Shown here piece by piece: positions 39,550 through 48,412 of a DNA stretch of 64,000 nucleotides. Below the pieces are notes generated by a model. The model was not told the DNA's origin, made no database searches, and was given only the letters and a program-made list of their open reading frames with translations. Every line of letters starts with the position of its first letter. Position 1 is the first letter of the stretch. Location: contig DATHMH010000044.1 of NCBI GenBank assembly GCA_035487295.1, positions 1 to 64,000 of the forward strand, given 5' to 3'. Source of the DNA: QIAW01 sp035487295. Lineage in GTDB: Bacteria > Acidobacteriota > Terriglobia > Terriglobales > Acidobacteriaceae. The translations under genes were made by a program, and so were the position numbers.

Positions 39550-40230
39550 TTACTTTTCTGCTTCGTGCGCGAGTTCTGAGAATGGCTTGCGCAACAGGAA
39601 GTAGATCAAGACAGCGACAGCAATCCCGGCCGCTAAAGCGACAAATTTAAGCTGCGGGTGCTCATGGAAAAGTTCGGGGAGTTTCTCAACAATGGCTGGA
39701 CCGAAAGAAACCACCAGTTTGGCCAGAATGAGCCAGCGAATGAACCTTCCCAGAAAGATGGCCAGCAAGAAGTCGCGGACCTTCATCTTGAGCGCTCCTG
39801 CGGCAAAGACGAACAGCTTGAACGGAGTCGGCGGAGGGAGCATGGAGGGAATCATGAGAGCAATGAATTGCTGGCTCTCAAAGCGGTCGCGGATGGCATC
39901 AAACCTGGCTTGCGAGACGCGCTTACGCAACGCAACTTCACCGCCCTTGCGCCCTATGACGTAAACCAGCAGGCTGCCTACAGCCGAACCGACCGCCGCC
40001 ATCGCGGGATACAACAGATACAACGACGCGAACCAGTGCAGCGATATCGGCTGCACTCCGCTGGCTTCGAGCCAACGTAGCGTAGCGTAGATGTAACCCG
40101 CGATAATCAGGTCAAGCGGGAGGCCGAGCGAGCTCGAATCTACCACGGCAATGGCGAATGCGCCCCACGGACCCAGCGGAGCAAGCACCTTCAGAAGGAA
40201 GGCAGTATATTTTTTCAGGAAGTTTTTCAA
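39550..40230 (-). CDS. VTT-domain (DedA/YqaA-like) membrane protein
   Basis: The 226-residue protein has the VTT layout: GPWGAFAIAVVDSSSLGLPLDLIIAGYIYA at the start, AAVGSAVGSLLVYVIGRKGGEVALRKRV in the middle, and IALMIPSMLPPPTPFKLFVFAAGALKMKVRDFLLAIFLGRFIRW, which contains the conserved P-x-P-x-P re-entrant loop and G-x-x-x-R. Such proteins are linked to lipid scrambling or membrane homeostasis. It is monocistronic and convergent with the small protein gene at 39149. Confidence 0.86.
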   Translation of the reverse strand: MKNFLKKYTAFLLKVLAPLGPWGAFAIAVVDSSSLGLPLDLIIAGYIYATLRWLEASGVQPISLHWFASLYLLYPAMAAVGSAVGSLLVYVIGRKGGEVALRKRVSQARFDAIRDRFESQQFIALMIPSMLPPPTPFKLFVFAAGALKMKVRDFLLAIFLGRFIRWLILAKLVVSFGPAIVEKLPELFHEHPQLKFVALAAGIAVAVLIYFLLRKPFSELAHEAEK

Positions 40231-40385
40231 ACTTTACAGTGCGGCCTTTTCTGTTGTTGTGAATCTTCAATTGTACGCGAAGAAGACGCCAGAGCGCCGT
40301 CAGAATGACGCGGGGCTTCAGAATGGAACTTCAGAATGGGACAGGCTATGCCTACTTGCGCCTTTATCTTTAGTTGCGCGAATCT

Positions 40386-41384
40386 TTAACTCCGCGCAGC
40401 CTTCGGAGAGGTCGGGTGAACCCTGCGCCAAACCCGCCGGAGCTGGCGTGCGGATGCGAAGCCGGAGCGCTCGGCGACGCGCTCCATATCGAGCTGTGTG
40501 TTGCCAAGAAGTTCGCGGGCAAGGGCCACGCGTAAGCGGTTTCTGTAATCTGTCAGGCTGATGCCTGCATGTTCTTTGAATAGACGTGAGAGATGGCGGC
40601 TGCTGGAGCCCGCGATTCGGGCAAGCGACTTGATGGTCAGAGGCTTTGTGGGATCGGAAGTTATGGCGTCCTGAACGCGGTGCACCGCCGGATGAACGTG
40701 GTTACGTGCCTCAAGCCACGGCGATAGTTGAGGATCGGTCCCGCTGCGGCGCAGGTAGACCACCAGGTAGCGAGCTATCGCAACCGCACAGGTGTCACCG
40801 ATAATCCGCCGGACCAGATACAACATGAGATCTATTCCGGCAGTAACGCCGGCGCTGGTGAAGCGCTCGCCATCCTCGACATAAATCCGGTTCTCCAGCA
40901 CCTTTGCCTTGGGAGCGAGCTTAGCGAGATCGGAACAACAGCTATGGTGGGTGGTGCAGGCGTATCCATTGAGAAGCCCGGCGCGCCCAGCCAGAAGCGC
41001 ACCCGAGCAGATACAAACGAGTTTATGGCTTGGCTGAACCACAGCTTTCAGCCAAGCGACAATCGCTGCTTCATCGCCACGGTCGTTATCCGTTGCTTTG
41101 AACTGCGGGCTGGCGCTCATAACCTCACCCACATCGCCTGCGACCACGACCATCGCGTCGCCGGGCAAGGATCGTGGCAGCGGTTCGATTCCAGTCAAAG
41201 CAATGCCGATCGAGGTCAGCACCGACTCAGCCGGCCCGACATAGTGCACGTCAAAGCGTATCGCTGGCTGCACACGGTTGGCGACGCGCAACACTTCCAA
41301 CGGACCTGCTAGGTCGAGCAGCAAAGTCTGCGGCGGAAGCACCACGTAAACCGGAATGCGACGAAGGTCCTGATGGTCCGTCAA
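40386..41384 (-). CDS. GlxA-type AraC regulator with DJ-1/PfpI-like domain
   Basis: The 332-residue protein combines an N-terminal DJ-1/PfpI-like domain (VYVVLPPQTLLLDLAGPLEVLRVAN, KLVCICSGALLAGRAGLLNGYACTTHH with the nucleophile-elbow cysteine, FTSAGVTAGIDLMLYLV) and a C-terminal AraC double helix-turn-helix (TIKSLARIAGSSSRHLSRLFKEHAGISLTDYRNRLRVALARELL, MERVAERSGFASARQLRRVWRR). This is the GlxA layout. It probably follows the isochorismatase-like gene 53 bp upstream in one transcript and may control it. Confidence 0.9.
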   Translation of the reverse strand: MTDHQDLRRIPVYVVLPPQTLLLDLAGPLEVLRVANRVQPAIRFDVHYVGPAESVLTSIGIALTGIEPLPRSLPGDAMVVVAGDVGEVMSASPQFKATDNDRGDEAAIVAWLKAVVQPSHKLVCICSGALLAGRAGLLNGYACTTHHSCCSDLAKLAPKAKVLENRIYVEDGERFTSAGVTAGIDLMLYLVRRIIGDTCAVAIARYLVVYLRRSGTDPQLSPWLEARNHVHPAVHRVQDAITSDPTKPLTIKSLARIAGSSSRHLSRLFKEHAGISLTDYRNRLRVALARELLGNTQLDMERVAERSGFASARQLRRVWRRVHPTSPKAARS

Positions 41385-41437
41385 AGGCCATTCCTAAAAA
41401 TAGAGCAGTCTTTTCCGCAAATCTTTTTTCCGAAAAA

Positions 41438-42004
41438 TCAGGCGGCGACTCTCATCGCAGCCCCGGCGAGGGCTTGCTCAACGGTCACAATGCGAGCGAA
41501 GCGATCTTCCAGCACGAGTTCGGTCCGGGCTTTGATCTCTTCCGGGCTCCACAACTTTCCCTGGCGGTCGGTCATTGCGAAGGTGAGCGTAGCCTCGGTG
41601 ACATAATCAACTTCATAGCCGCTGTCGGATGCATGGCGCGTCGTGGTTTCACAGCACTGCTCGGTGCGGATGCCGGAGACGATGAGCCGCCGGATACCTC
41701 GCTGTACGAGCCAGACATCAAGTCCAGAGCCAATGAGCGCACTATGACTGCGCTTGTGGAAAATGGCATCGGGCTGGATGGCAATTCCTGCAAAGGTCTT
41801 CACATGACCGGATGCCAGCGAAAAAGCGCCCGCTTCCTCGACGTGGAAGACCTGTACTGCAGGAATACCACCGGCCTTGACGCCGTTGATCAGGGCTTGT
41901 AGACGGTCAACGAAAAAAGGGACATCGCGATCGCTCCAATAGGGGCGATGACGGAAAGATTCTTGCGCATCAACGACGAGAAGCGCTGTATCAGATTTGG
42001 ACAT
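41438..42004 (-). CDS. Isochorismatase-family cysteine hydrolase
   Basis: The 188-residue protein keeps the catalytic triad of the family: Asp12 in LLVVDAQESF, Lys84 in FHKRSHSAL and Cys117 in GIRTEQCCETTTRHA. The family covers nicotinamidases, isochorismatases and carbamoylases, and here the substrate is unknown. It precedes a GlxA-type regulator gene on the same strand by 53 bp. GAGGAGAGCATTCC lies just before the ATG. Confidence 0.88.
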   Translation of the reverse strand: MSKSDTALLVVDAQESFRHRPYWSDRDVPFFVDRLQALINGVKAGGIPAVQVFHVEEAGAFSLASGHVKTFAGIAIQPDAIFHKRSHSALIGSGLDVWLVQRGIRRLIVSGIRTEQCCETTTRHASDSGYEVDYVTEATLTFAMTDRQGKLWSPEEIKARTELVLEDRFARIVTVEQALAGAAMRVAA

Positions 42005-42139
42005 GGAATGCTCTCCTCTTCAAAAATGAAATATTTCGTTCCAGCACTGATAGTAGGCTATGAATAGCAGCTAAACAAGACATGTAGCGGTCGAAAAGCG
42101 GACAGAAAAGGACATTCCCAAAAGACATCGCGGTAACCC

Positions 42140-42178
42140 AAAACAGCCCACACTGGCATTGCGTAAGTTGTGGGCTGT
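42140..42178 (-). terminator. Rho-independent terminator after the lipoprotein gene
   Basis: ACAGCCCACA (42143-42152) and TGTGGGCTGT (42169-42178) form a perfect 10-bp stem with a 16-base loop. On the minus strand a TTTT run follows. It lies 12 bases beyond the stop codon of the gene ending at 42191. Confidence 0.7.
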
Positions 42179-42190
42179 CCGAGGTCGCGT

Positions 42191-42763
42191 TTACTTCAAG
42201 CGCCGCAGCGACATCGGTTCGCCGCGGGCCTGCTCATTCAATCCATTTTGGAGAAAAAAGTCCTGGAGCTGAGCTGATGTCCCCGTAATTATGGGGTGGT
42301 CTTCCAACTGGTAATAGGTGAGTGACTTGCTCTGCTTCACCTTCTCCTGAACCCACTTCGAATCGAGGAATTGAATTTTGAGCCCGTTTTCCAGGTTGCT
42401 GATATACACGAAGGCGTGGCCAGGAATGGTGAAAGGCCCTGCATCTGAGCTAACGGGAGTCACATCAAGAATCTTCTGCCCGCCGATCTGCACCAGCCGT
42501 GCGTCCACACGGTATTTATCGTTATTTTTTGTGTCGATCCAGAGAATGTCATAGTTGTGTTTGTCGCCCTCTCGCACCGAGATGAGTACGCTGTTGCTGC
42601 CGTCTAAATCGCTCCAGGTGCCAATCAGAGCGGGATCAAAGGTAGTGTTGCTGTCCGTGGCGAGAGGCGCCACAGAGAGCAGGTCACCGCAGGCGGTAGT
42701 GAACAGGCTCGCCGCCAAGATGGGTATAAGCCACAAAGTACGCTTGGAAAATAGAGTAAACAT
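42191..42763 (-). CDS. Lipoprotein of unknown function
   Basis: The ATG at 42763, 8 bases after AAGGAGA, gives a 190-residue lipoprotein (MFTLFSKRTLWLIPILAASLFTTACGD, lipobox LFTTAC). The mature part has FDPALIGTWSDLDGSNSVLISVREG, IDTKNNDKYRVDARLVQIGG, HAFVYISNLENGLKIQFLDSKW and a C-terminal LQDFF helix. I do not recognise a family. The longer frame to 42811 is rejected because the Shine-Dalgarno and lipoprotein signal support the internal start. A hairpin terminator follows. Confidence 0.72.
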   Translation of the reverse strand: MFTLFSKRTLWLIPILAASLFTTACGDLLSVAPLATDSNTTFDPALIGTWSDLDGSNSVLISVREGDKHNYDILWIDTKNNDKYRVDARLVQIGGQKILDVTPVSSDAGPFTIPGHAFVYISNLENGLKIQFLDSKWVQEKVKQSKSLTYYQLEDHPIITGTSAQLQDFFLQNGLNEQARGEPMSLRRLK

Positions 42764-43107
42764 GGAAAATCTCCTTTTACAGAAGGCGCTGCGAACCCAG
42801 AAAGCTGGCAATCAGGAACTACGCATCTTAACAGACCACGTTAGTGTTAGTTTGTCTGGTGATCTTTCTTTTCAGGAGCCAGCCAAGAAAGGTTTTGTAA
42901 AGCTCAAGCTTCCGGCCCGTCGACCATTTTGAAACTACTTTGGATTTTCCCGATTTCTACTGTGATGCATAAGGTTCAAAAAGGTCCTGTAATTCAAACA
43001 ACTATTAAATTTTGTAAAGGCTTCATAGGACCGTGCCACTTCCTATAAACTTATCTGGATCTTTCTGATCATGACCCTCTGAAGTTTAACTTTAAAGAGA
43101 GGTCTCC
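42764..43107. other. AT-rich divergent intergenic region
   Basis: These 344 bp separate the lipoprotein gene from the large protease and should hold both promoters. It is poorer in G and C than the flanking genes. I see no convincing hexamer pair, no palindrome and no RNA gene. AGAGAGGTCTCC just before 43108 supports the TTG start of the protease. Confidence 0.4.
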
Positions 43108-46100
43108 TTGCGTACGGTCGTAAGTCTTTATTGTTGCATCGTACTCGGTTCTCTATTCGCCAACGCTCAAAGTGAGAGCCAGCGATTCTCTGTCCCCAAT
43201 ACACCGGCCTTAACTCAGTCTGCCGCCGCGCCAGCGCCGACCGTGCAACGCGTGCTGGTCAAACTGCGTGCCCTTCTGGCACAGGCGATGGAAGAGGCGC
43301 TCCCATTGCAGAGCATGGCATTGTCGCAGGGCGTAGCGAAAAGTGGACCGATCAATACGTTTCTCGGCCGGTACTCGGCGCGAACGCTTACACCGTTGTA
43401 TCCCAATTTGGTACGGATAAAGAAGCAGCAGGGACTATCAGACTTCCAGATCGCCACGGGAATCCAGCAGAAATTTGCAAAGAGAGGCAGCCGTTTCCAG
43501 GGGACTTTCCAGCCGCCGGAGATTTCGCGAACTTATGTCCTCGAACTGGATTCGGCCTCGGGCAGAGACCCTCAGCAGATTCTGAAAGAGCTCAACGCAG
43601 ATCCCGAAGTTGAGTTCGCCGAGCCAGAGCACATCTATACCACAAACCAACTGCCGAACGATCCTTACCTCAGTAGCACCGGCACCTGGGGACAAACGTA
43701 TCAGGACCTCTGGGGACTGTATAAGATCAACGCGCCGACGGCCTGGAACACCACGCTTGGCGACGGAGTGATTGTCGCTGTGGTGGATACTGGAATTGAC
43801 TATAACCATCCCGACATCGCCGCTAACATATGGATTAACAAAGGCGAGATTCCCAACAATGGCATTGATGACGACCACAACGGATACATTGATGACGTGC
43901 GCGGCTGGGATTTTACCAGTAACACCAACGACCCCATTGATCACTTCGGCCATGGCACACACGTAGCTGGCACGATCGCAGCCGTGGGCAACAACGGCAT
44001 TGGAGTCATCGGCATTGCCTGGCACGCGCAGGTCATGGCGGTGAAGGGATTGAGCGACTTCGGTTTCGGCGACGATACGACGCTGGCGCCGGCAATCACT
44101 TATGCGGCCAACAACGGCGCGGATGTCATTAATGCATCCTGGGGAGGGCAGGGCAGCTCGCAAACTATCGAGGACGCAATTAAATATGCCTACAGCCTTG
44201 GGGTAATCTTTGTGGCGGCGGCAGGAAATTCCAGCCAGGACGCCCTCAATTTCTTCCCAGCCAATTCGCCGGAAGCCATAACCGTATCGGCTTCTGACTC
44301 GTCCGATGCCCTTGCGTACTTTTCCAACTTTGGCAGCAAGGTTGACGTTGCTGCTCCGGGCGTGGATATCCTCTCGCTGCAGGCAGCCGGTACCAACCTC
44401 GGTCCGGTTGTTAGCTCTGGTTACTGCCGGCTCAGCGGCACCAGCATGGCGACGCCGCATGTCTCGGGCACGGCAGCACTTGTTCTGTCGCAGAACCCGA
44501 CTTACTCAAATGAAGATGTCCGGCAGGCAATTCGCGCATCAGCGACGGATATTGGCCCTCCCGGTTGGGATACCAGCTTCGGATATGGACGCGTCAACGC
44601 CGCCGCAGCGCTTACGCTTCCAGATGTGCTGCAGGTCCACATCACCTCTCCTGCGGCCGGAACGCACGTAAACAGTCCAGTCACAATTTCCGGCTCTGCA
44701 ACCGGAAGCAATTTCGACCACTACGTCCTTGATTATGGTGTTGGGCTTACACCGAGCACTTGGACCGTGTTGCAGACCAGCACCACTCCGGTTGTGAGTG
44801 GAGTGCTGGGCACCTTCGATCCCAGCGTTCTGCCCGATGGCACGTATACGATCCGGTTGACAGCCTTCGACAAATCGAACATTGCGTTTGCCGACCGCAT
44901 CGCGTTAGTTGTGCAGTATGCGGTAATCACGACGCCCGTTCCCCCGGATGTTCCGGTCAAGGCGGTCGAATTCAAACCCGGTGTGGTCGTACAAATTGTG
45001 GGTACCGCCACGGGCGCTACCTTCAAGGATTTCAGCCTGCAGTGGGCGGAAGGAATCAACCCTTCCAGTGGCTGGAGTTCGACTGGCATGACGCTTGTGG
45101 GTACAGGCTCCGCTCCAATAACCAACGGGCTGCTGGGTACCTGGGATACCTCTGGCATTGCGAAAGCCGATTACTACACCATTCGGTTGATGGTTGACGA
45201 TTCCGGTAATGGTAACCCGTTCACTAATACTGTCCAGACCCTGGTCTACCTGGAGCCGGACTTACTCTCGCAGAACTGGCCGCAGTTGCTTGCCGGTGGA
45301 CCACACTTTCAGTCCGGGTTTGTGCCGGTGACCGATGCTGCCGGAAATATTCGCCTTGGAGTTTTGTCACCCCCTACCTTTTTTGGATCGGCACCTGAAT
45401 TTCTCTCATTTACTCCCGATGGCTCCTCGGTAAATGTGACACCACTTTTGTCAGCGGCCTACACGAATCCTGCGGCAGGAGATATGGATGGGAATCCTGG
45501 CGAAGAGGCCGTTTTCCCTGACAAAGATGGAATACACATTCTACGGTCTGACGGTACCTCGTCTACCTTGCAATCTGGATCGTTGATCGTGGATTTCCTC
45601 AGCAACCAGGTCGTGCTCGAAGATGTTGAGGGACATTCTCAATTGGACGCAGTGGTCCTCGGCAACGATTTACTTGATCCTAGCCTCGCTCATCTTTTTG
45701 CCTGGCGCCGCGATGGTTCGCTGCTGAATGCCAACTTTCCCATCTCTATTCCCGACAGTAATTACGAATTGCGGGTTATTCCCTCAACCCCGCGTACCCT
45801 GGTGGCAGACATCAATGGGGATGGGTACAAAGAATTCCTGGTTCTGGAGGGGGTTTCACCTTCGACTTTTGCGCTCGGCCTTTTCGCCCATTATGGCACG
45901 CCCTCGGGATGGGCTGCTCCTGTTATGAGCGGTGTTCCGGTTGCAATAGCCCTGGCCGACCTTGACCATAATGGCAAGCTGGAAACCATTCTGATCCAGT
46001 ACCCGGGAAGCGGTTCGGACGGAATCTTGCATGTGTTCCAGCCCGATGGAACAGAGCGGCAAGGATGGCCACACGTTCTGACTTACGGCTTCAATTCTGG

Positions 46101-47586
46101 CAGCATCGCCGTGGGTGATCTGGACCGCAATGGCTCCGAAGAAATTGTTGTTTCTACTTCTTTCTATATCTACGTATTCAAAGCTGACGGCAGTCCTTTC
46201 TCCAATGGGTGGCCGCTGTATACCGGAAGTCAGTTCGGAAAGGCCGTGCTGGCCGACGTGGATGGAGACGGATATCCGGAAATCCTTGTCACCGAAAGTG
46301 TTGCGGCCATTGCCCCCAACGGATTGCTGGCGGCACCAGTAGACGCTTCTCTTACAGGCGAAGCCGCTCTAAGAACGAACTTAGAGACTCAAATCAATGC
46401 TGATAGCAGAGTACGGTACGTGAGGACCGAAGCTGGAAGTGTATCTTCGACGGGAACTTTATATTTAACGCCCAGGTTACTGGCCTTGCACCGTAAGGGC
46501 AATATCGCGGTACGGTCCTGGAAAATGTTAGGCGCGGCCGGAAATCAGCCCTACTACGATGCCACCATCACCACGGGAGATTTCAACCACGACGGCATCA
46601 CCGATATCGCGTTGACCTACTTCACCATCTCCGGAGGCGGCCTCGGCGGATTTCTTTCACAGGGAGTGGCCATGGTGCTTTCTACCGGAACGCCTTATAA
46701 CCCTGCGGTCAATGATTGGCCGATGCTCAATCATGATCCCCGCAACACGGCCCTGTTGCGCCGTTCTCTCTCAAGCAATGTCGCTCTAAGCGCTGACACA
46801 AATCTTTCGGTGTATGGTCAGGCGGTGACGCTCCAGGCTATTGTCTCTGCGGGCAAGGGCACTCCAGTAGGATGGGTTGATTTTAAGGATGGGACCACGA
46901 TCCTTGGCGGAGGGCCCGTCAGCAATGGCATCGCCAGCTTCACCACCACATTGCTTTCGGCGGGATCGCACACGCTGGTTGCCAGCTACTCGGGGGGTGC
47001 GAATTTTCTGCCTAGTAGTTCTGCAGGTTTCACTTTGACGGTCAATAAGGCGCCGCTGACCGTAACTGCCAACAACAAGACAAGACTTTTTGGAAGGGGC
47101 AACCCGACTCTCGATGGCGTGGTTATCGGCATTCAGAATGGCGACAACGTTTATGGTGTCTATACCACGACCGCAACCCACCTGAGTCCCATTGGTACCT
47201 ATGTTATTCAGGCTGCAGTTGCCAGCGGCGGCTTGCACACCTTGGACAATTACTCATTCACTCTCTATAACGGCACGCTGACGGTGGCTGATAGGGCCAT
47301 AACTATTCAATCCTTTACGACTGGCCACTTGCGTTTTCAGCATATTGCTCTCATGGCCACGGTCGGTGGGATAGGAATGACGCCCACCGGCACGGTTACT
47401 TTTAAAGATGGCGGAAACGCCTTAACAGGCGGTACCGGTTCCCTCAACAGTGGCAGCTTTACTTTGGATGTCAGTCAGCTCAGCTTAGGCAAGCACACGA
47501 TCACAGTTGATTACAGCGGAGATGGCAACTATGGCGCGATGACCTCTGATGCGTTCAACTTCTATCGTTCTCCAAAACCTCACTGA
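43108..47586 (+). CDS. Secreted subtilisin-like (S8) protease with FG-GAP and Ig-like repeats
   Basis: This 1492-residue protein starts with TTG behind AGAGAGGTCTCC and has a signal peptide ending LFANAQS. A propeptide-like region (about 50-175) precedes the S8 domain with Asp227 (VVDTGIDYNHPDI), His282 (HGTHVAGTIAA) and Ser446 (SGTSMATPHVSG). Two Ig-like segments (about 510-700) follow. Next is an FG-GAP/VCBS-like section (about 740-1210, with ADINGDGYKEFLVLEG, GDLDRNGSEEIVVS, ADVDGDGYPEILVTE), and then bacterial Ig3/MBG-type repeats to the end (VDFKDGTTILGG, ASYSGGANFLPSS, PLTVTANNKTRLFGRGNPT). No sorting signal is visible. It is a standalone gene, probably an exported scavenging protease. 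Confidence 0.92.
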   Translation: MRTVVSLYCCIVLGSLFANAQSESQRFSVPNTPALTQSAAAPAPTVQRVLVKLRALLAQAMEEALPLQSMALSQGVAKSGPINTFLGRYSARTLTPLYPNLVRIKKQQGLSDFQIATGIQQKFAKRGSRFQGTFQPPEISRTYVLELDSASGRDPQQILKELNADPEVEFAEPEHIYTTNQLPNDPYLSSTGTWGQTYQDLWGLYKINAPTAWNTTLGDGVIVAVVDTGIDYNHPDIAANIWINKGEIPNNGIDDDHNGYIDDVRGWDFTSNTNDPIDHFGHGTHVAGTIAAVGNNGIGVIGIAWHAQVMAVKGLSDFGFGDDTTLAPAITYAANNGADVINASWGGQGSSQTIEDAIKYAYSLGVIFVAAAGNSSQDALNFFPANSPEAITVSASDSSDALAYFSNFGSKVDVAAPGVDILSLQAAGTNLGPVVSSGYCRLSGTSMATPHVSGTAALVLSQNPTYSNEDVRQAIRASATDIGPPGWDTSFGYGRVNAAAALTLPDVLQVHITSPAAGTHVNSPVTISGSATGSNFDHYVLDYGVGLTPSTWTVLQTSTTPVVSGVLGTFDPSVLPDGTYTIRLTAFDKSNIAFADRIALVVQYAVITTPVPPDVPVKAVEFKPGVVVQIVGTATGATFKDFSLQWAEGINPSSGWSSTGMTLVGTGSAPITNGLLGTWDTSGIAKADYYTIRLMVDDSGNGNPFTNTVQTLVYLEPDLLSQNWPQLLAGGPHFQSGFVPVTDAAGNIRLGVLSPPTFFGSAPEFLSFTPDGSSVNVTPLLSAAYTNPAAGDMDGNPGEEAVFPDKDGIHILRSDGTSSTLQSGSLIVDFLSNQVVLEDVEGHSQLDAVVLGNDLLDPSLAHLFAWRRDGSLLNANFPISIPDSNYELRVIPSTPRTLVADINGDGYKEFLVLEGVSPSTFALGLFAHYGTPSGWAAPVMSGVPVAIALADLDHNGKLETILIQYPGSGSDGILHVFQPDGTERQGWPHVLTYGFNSGSIAVGDLDRNGSEEIVVSTSFYIYVFKADGSPFSNGWPLYTGSQFGKAVLADVDGDGYPEILVTESVAAIAPNGLLAAPVDASLTGEAALRTNLETQINADSRVRYVRTEAGSVSSTGTLYLTPRLLALHRKGNIAVRSWKMLGAAGNQPYYDATITTGDFNHDGITDIALTYFTISGGGLGGFLSQGVAMVLSTGTPYNPAVNDWPMLNHDPRNTALLRRSLSSNVALSADTNLSVYGQAVTLQAIVSAGKGTPVGWVDFKDGTTILGGGPVSNGIASFTTTLLSAGSHTLVASYSGGANFLPSSSAGFTLTVNKAPLTVTANNKTRLFGRGNPTLDGVVIGIQNGDNVYGVYTTTATHLSPIGTYVIQAAVASGGLHTLDNYSFTLYNGTLTVADRAITIQSFTTGHLRFQHIALMATVGGIGMTPTGTVTFKDGGNALTGGTGSLNSGSFTLDVSQLSLGKHTITVDYSGDGNYGAMTSDAFNFYRSPKPH

Positions 47587-47667
47587 GGGGGGAAGATCAT
47601 ATTGGGATCAGGGCTTCTAAGTCCTTATAAAATGACAGGTAATCTTTCAGCATCACTAAGTCTCACA

Positions 47668-47704
47668 TTGACATCTAATGTTTACGATGTATGCTTACAT
47701 CGTA
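47668..47704 (+). promoter_or_regulatory. Promoter and palindromic operator of the efflux operon
   Basis: TTGACA (47668-47673) is followed after 16 bp by TATGCT (47690-47695). A perfect inverted repeat, TACGATGTA-TGCT-TACATCGTA (47683-47704), covers the -10 and the expected start point. The arrangement is that of a TetR repressor controlling its own gene. A half-site TACATCGTA recurs at 48359 before the pump gene. Confidence 0.7.
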
Positions 47705-47711
47705 TACACAC

Positions 47712-48335
47712 GTGAAACAAGTCATCCGAAATCGAAGAAAGATTCGCGTTGCGCGGGCGCGCACCACCACGACCTTGCGCGACGTGATCCGCAACACCGC
47801 CCGAGAGCTTTTTGCCCGGGCGGGATATGAGAGCGTCTCTCTGCGCCGCATCGGGACCGAGGTGGGCTGTTCGCCCATGGCCATGTACCGGCACTATGCC
47901 AGCAAAGAAGACCTGCTGGTGTCCATTTGCGAGGAAACTTTTGAGCAGATGATCCAGACGATTGATCGCGAAGCCGGCAGGCCAGGTACACCGTTGGAGA
48001 GACTGCGGGCCTGCGTCAGCACTGTAATTGACTTTCATTTGGGCCATCCCAACCATTTCAAAGTTACGTTTATGACTGAGATTCCTCCTGGCCCAGCGGC
48101 TCAGCGAAAGGTGGCCATGGGCCAGCGGGTGCTGGACCGGCTGCGCGCAGGAGTCCGCGAGTGCGCCGAGGCCAAAGGCCTGGATATTGACATAGAACGA
48201 GCGACCCAGATGCTTCGCATTGGTATGCACGGATATGTATCGCTCCAGATCATAACCCGCAAAGCGTGCCCCATGGGCGACACCGAACAGCTCAAGCACG
48301 AGCTTATTGCCACCCTGACCAGGCAATTCGAATAA
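47712..48335 (+). CDS. TetR-family repressor of the efflux operon
   Basis: The frame can start at ATG 47691 or GTG 47712; the GTG is preferred because the ATG lies inside the promoter -10 and operator. The 207-residue product has a basic head, a TetR helix-turn-helix (VIRNTARELFARAGYESVSLRRIGTEVGCSPMAMYRHYASKEDLLVSIC) and a ligand domain with FHLGHPNHFKVTFMTEIPPG and MLRIGMHGYVSLQ. It leads a plus-strand operon for a DHA2 pump, an outer-membrane factor and an adaptor, so it most likely represses drug efflux. Confidence 0.87.
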   Translation: MKQVIRNRRKIRVARARTTTTLRDVIRNTARELFARAGYESVSLRRIGTEVGCSPMAMYRHYASKEDLLVSICEETFEQMIQTIDREAGRPGTPLERLRACVSTVIDFHLGHPNHFKVTFMTEIPPGPAAQRKVAMGQRVLDRLRAGVRECAEAKGLDIDIERATQMLRIGMHGYVSLQIITRKACPMGDTEQLKHELIATLTRQFE

Positions 48336-48358
48336 CATTTTTATTTTGCATCGCTGCG

Positions 48359-48367
48359 TACATCGTA
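48359..48367. promoter_or_regulatory. Half-site of the TetR operator before the pump gene
   Basis: TACATCGTA matches one arm of the palindrome at 47683-47704. The other arm is missing here. It could be a weak secondary site controlling the genes downstream of tetR. Confidence 0.35.
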
Positions 48368-48412
48368 CACATCTATTTGCACTATGAGTTTACGCCGTAA
48401 GCAGGAGCGCCA

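Noticed and set aside
43438..44460. 340-codon minus-strand frame opposite the protease
   Set aside because: It is antisense to the S8 catalytic domain.
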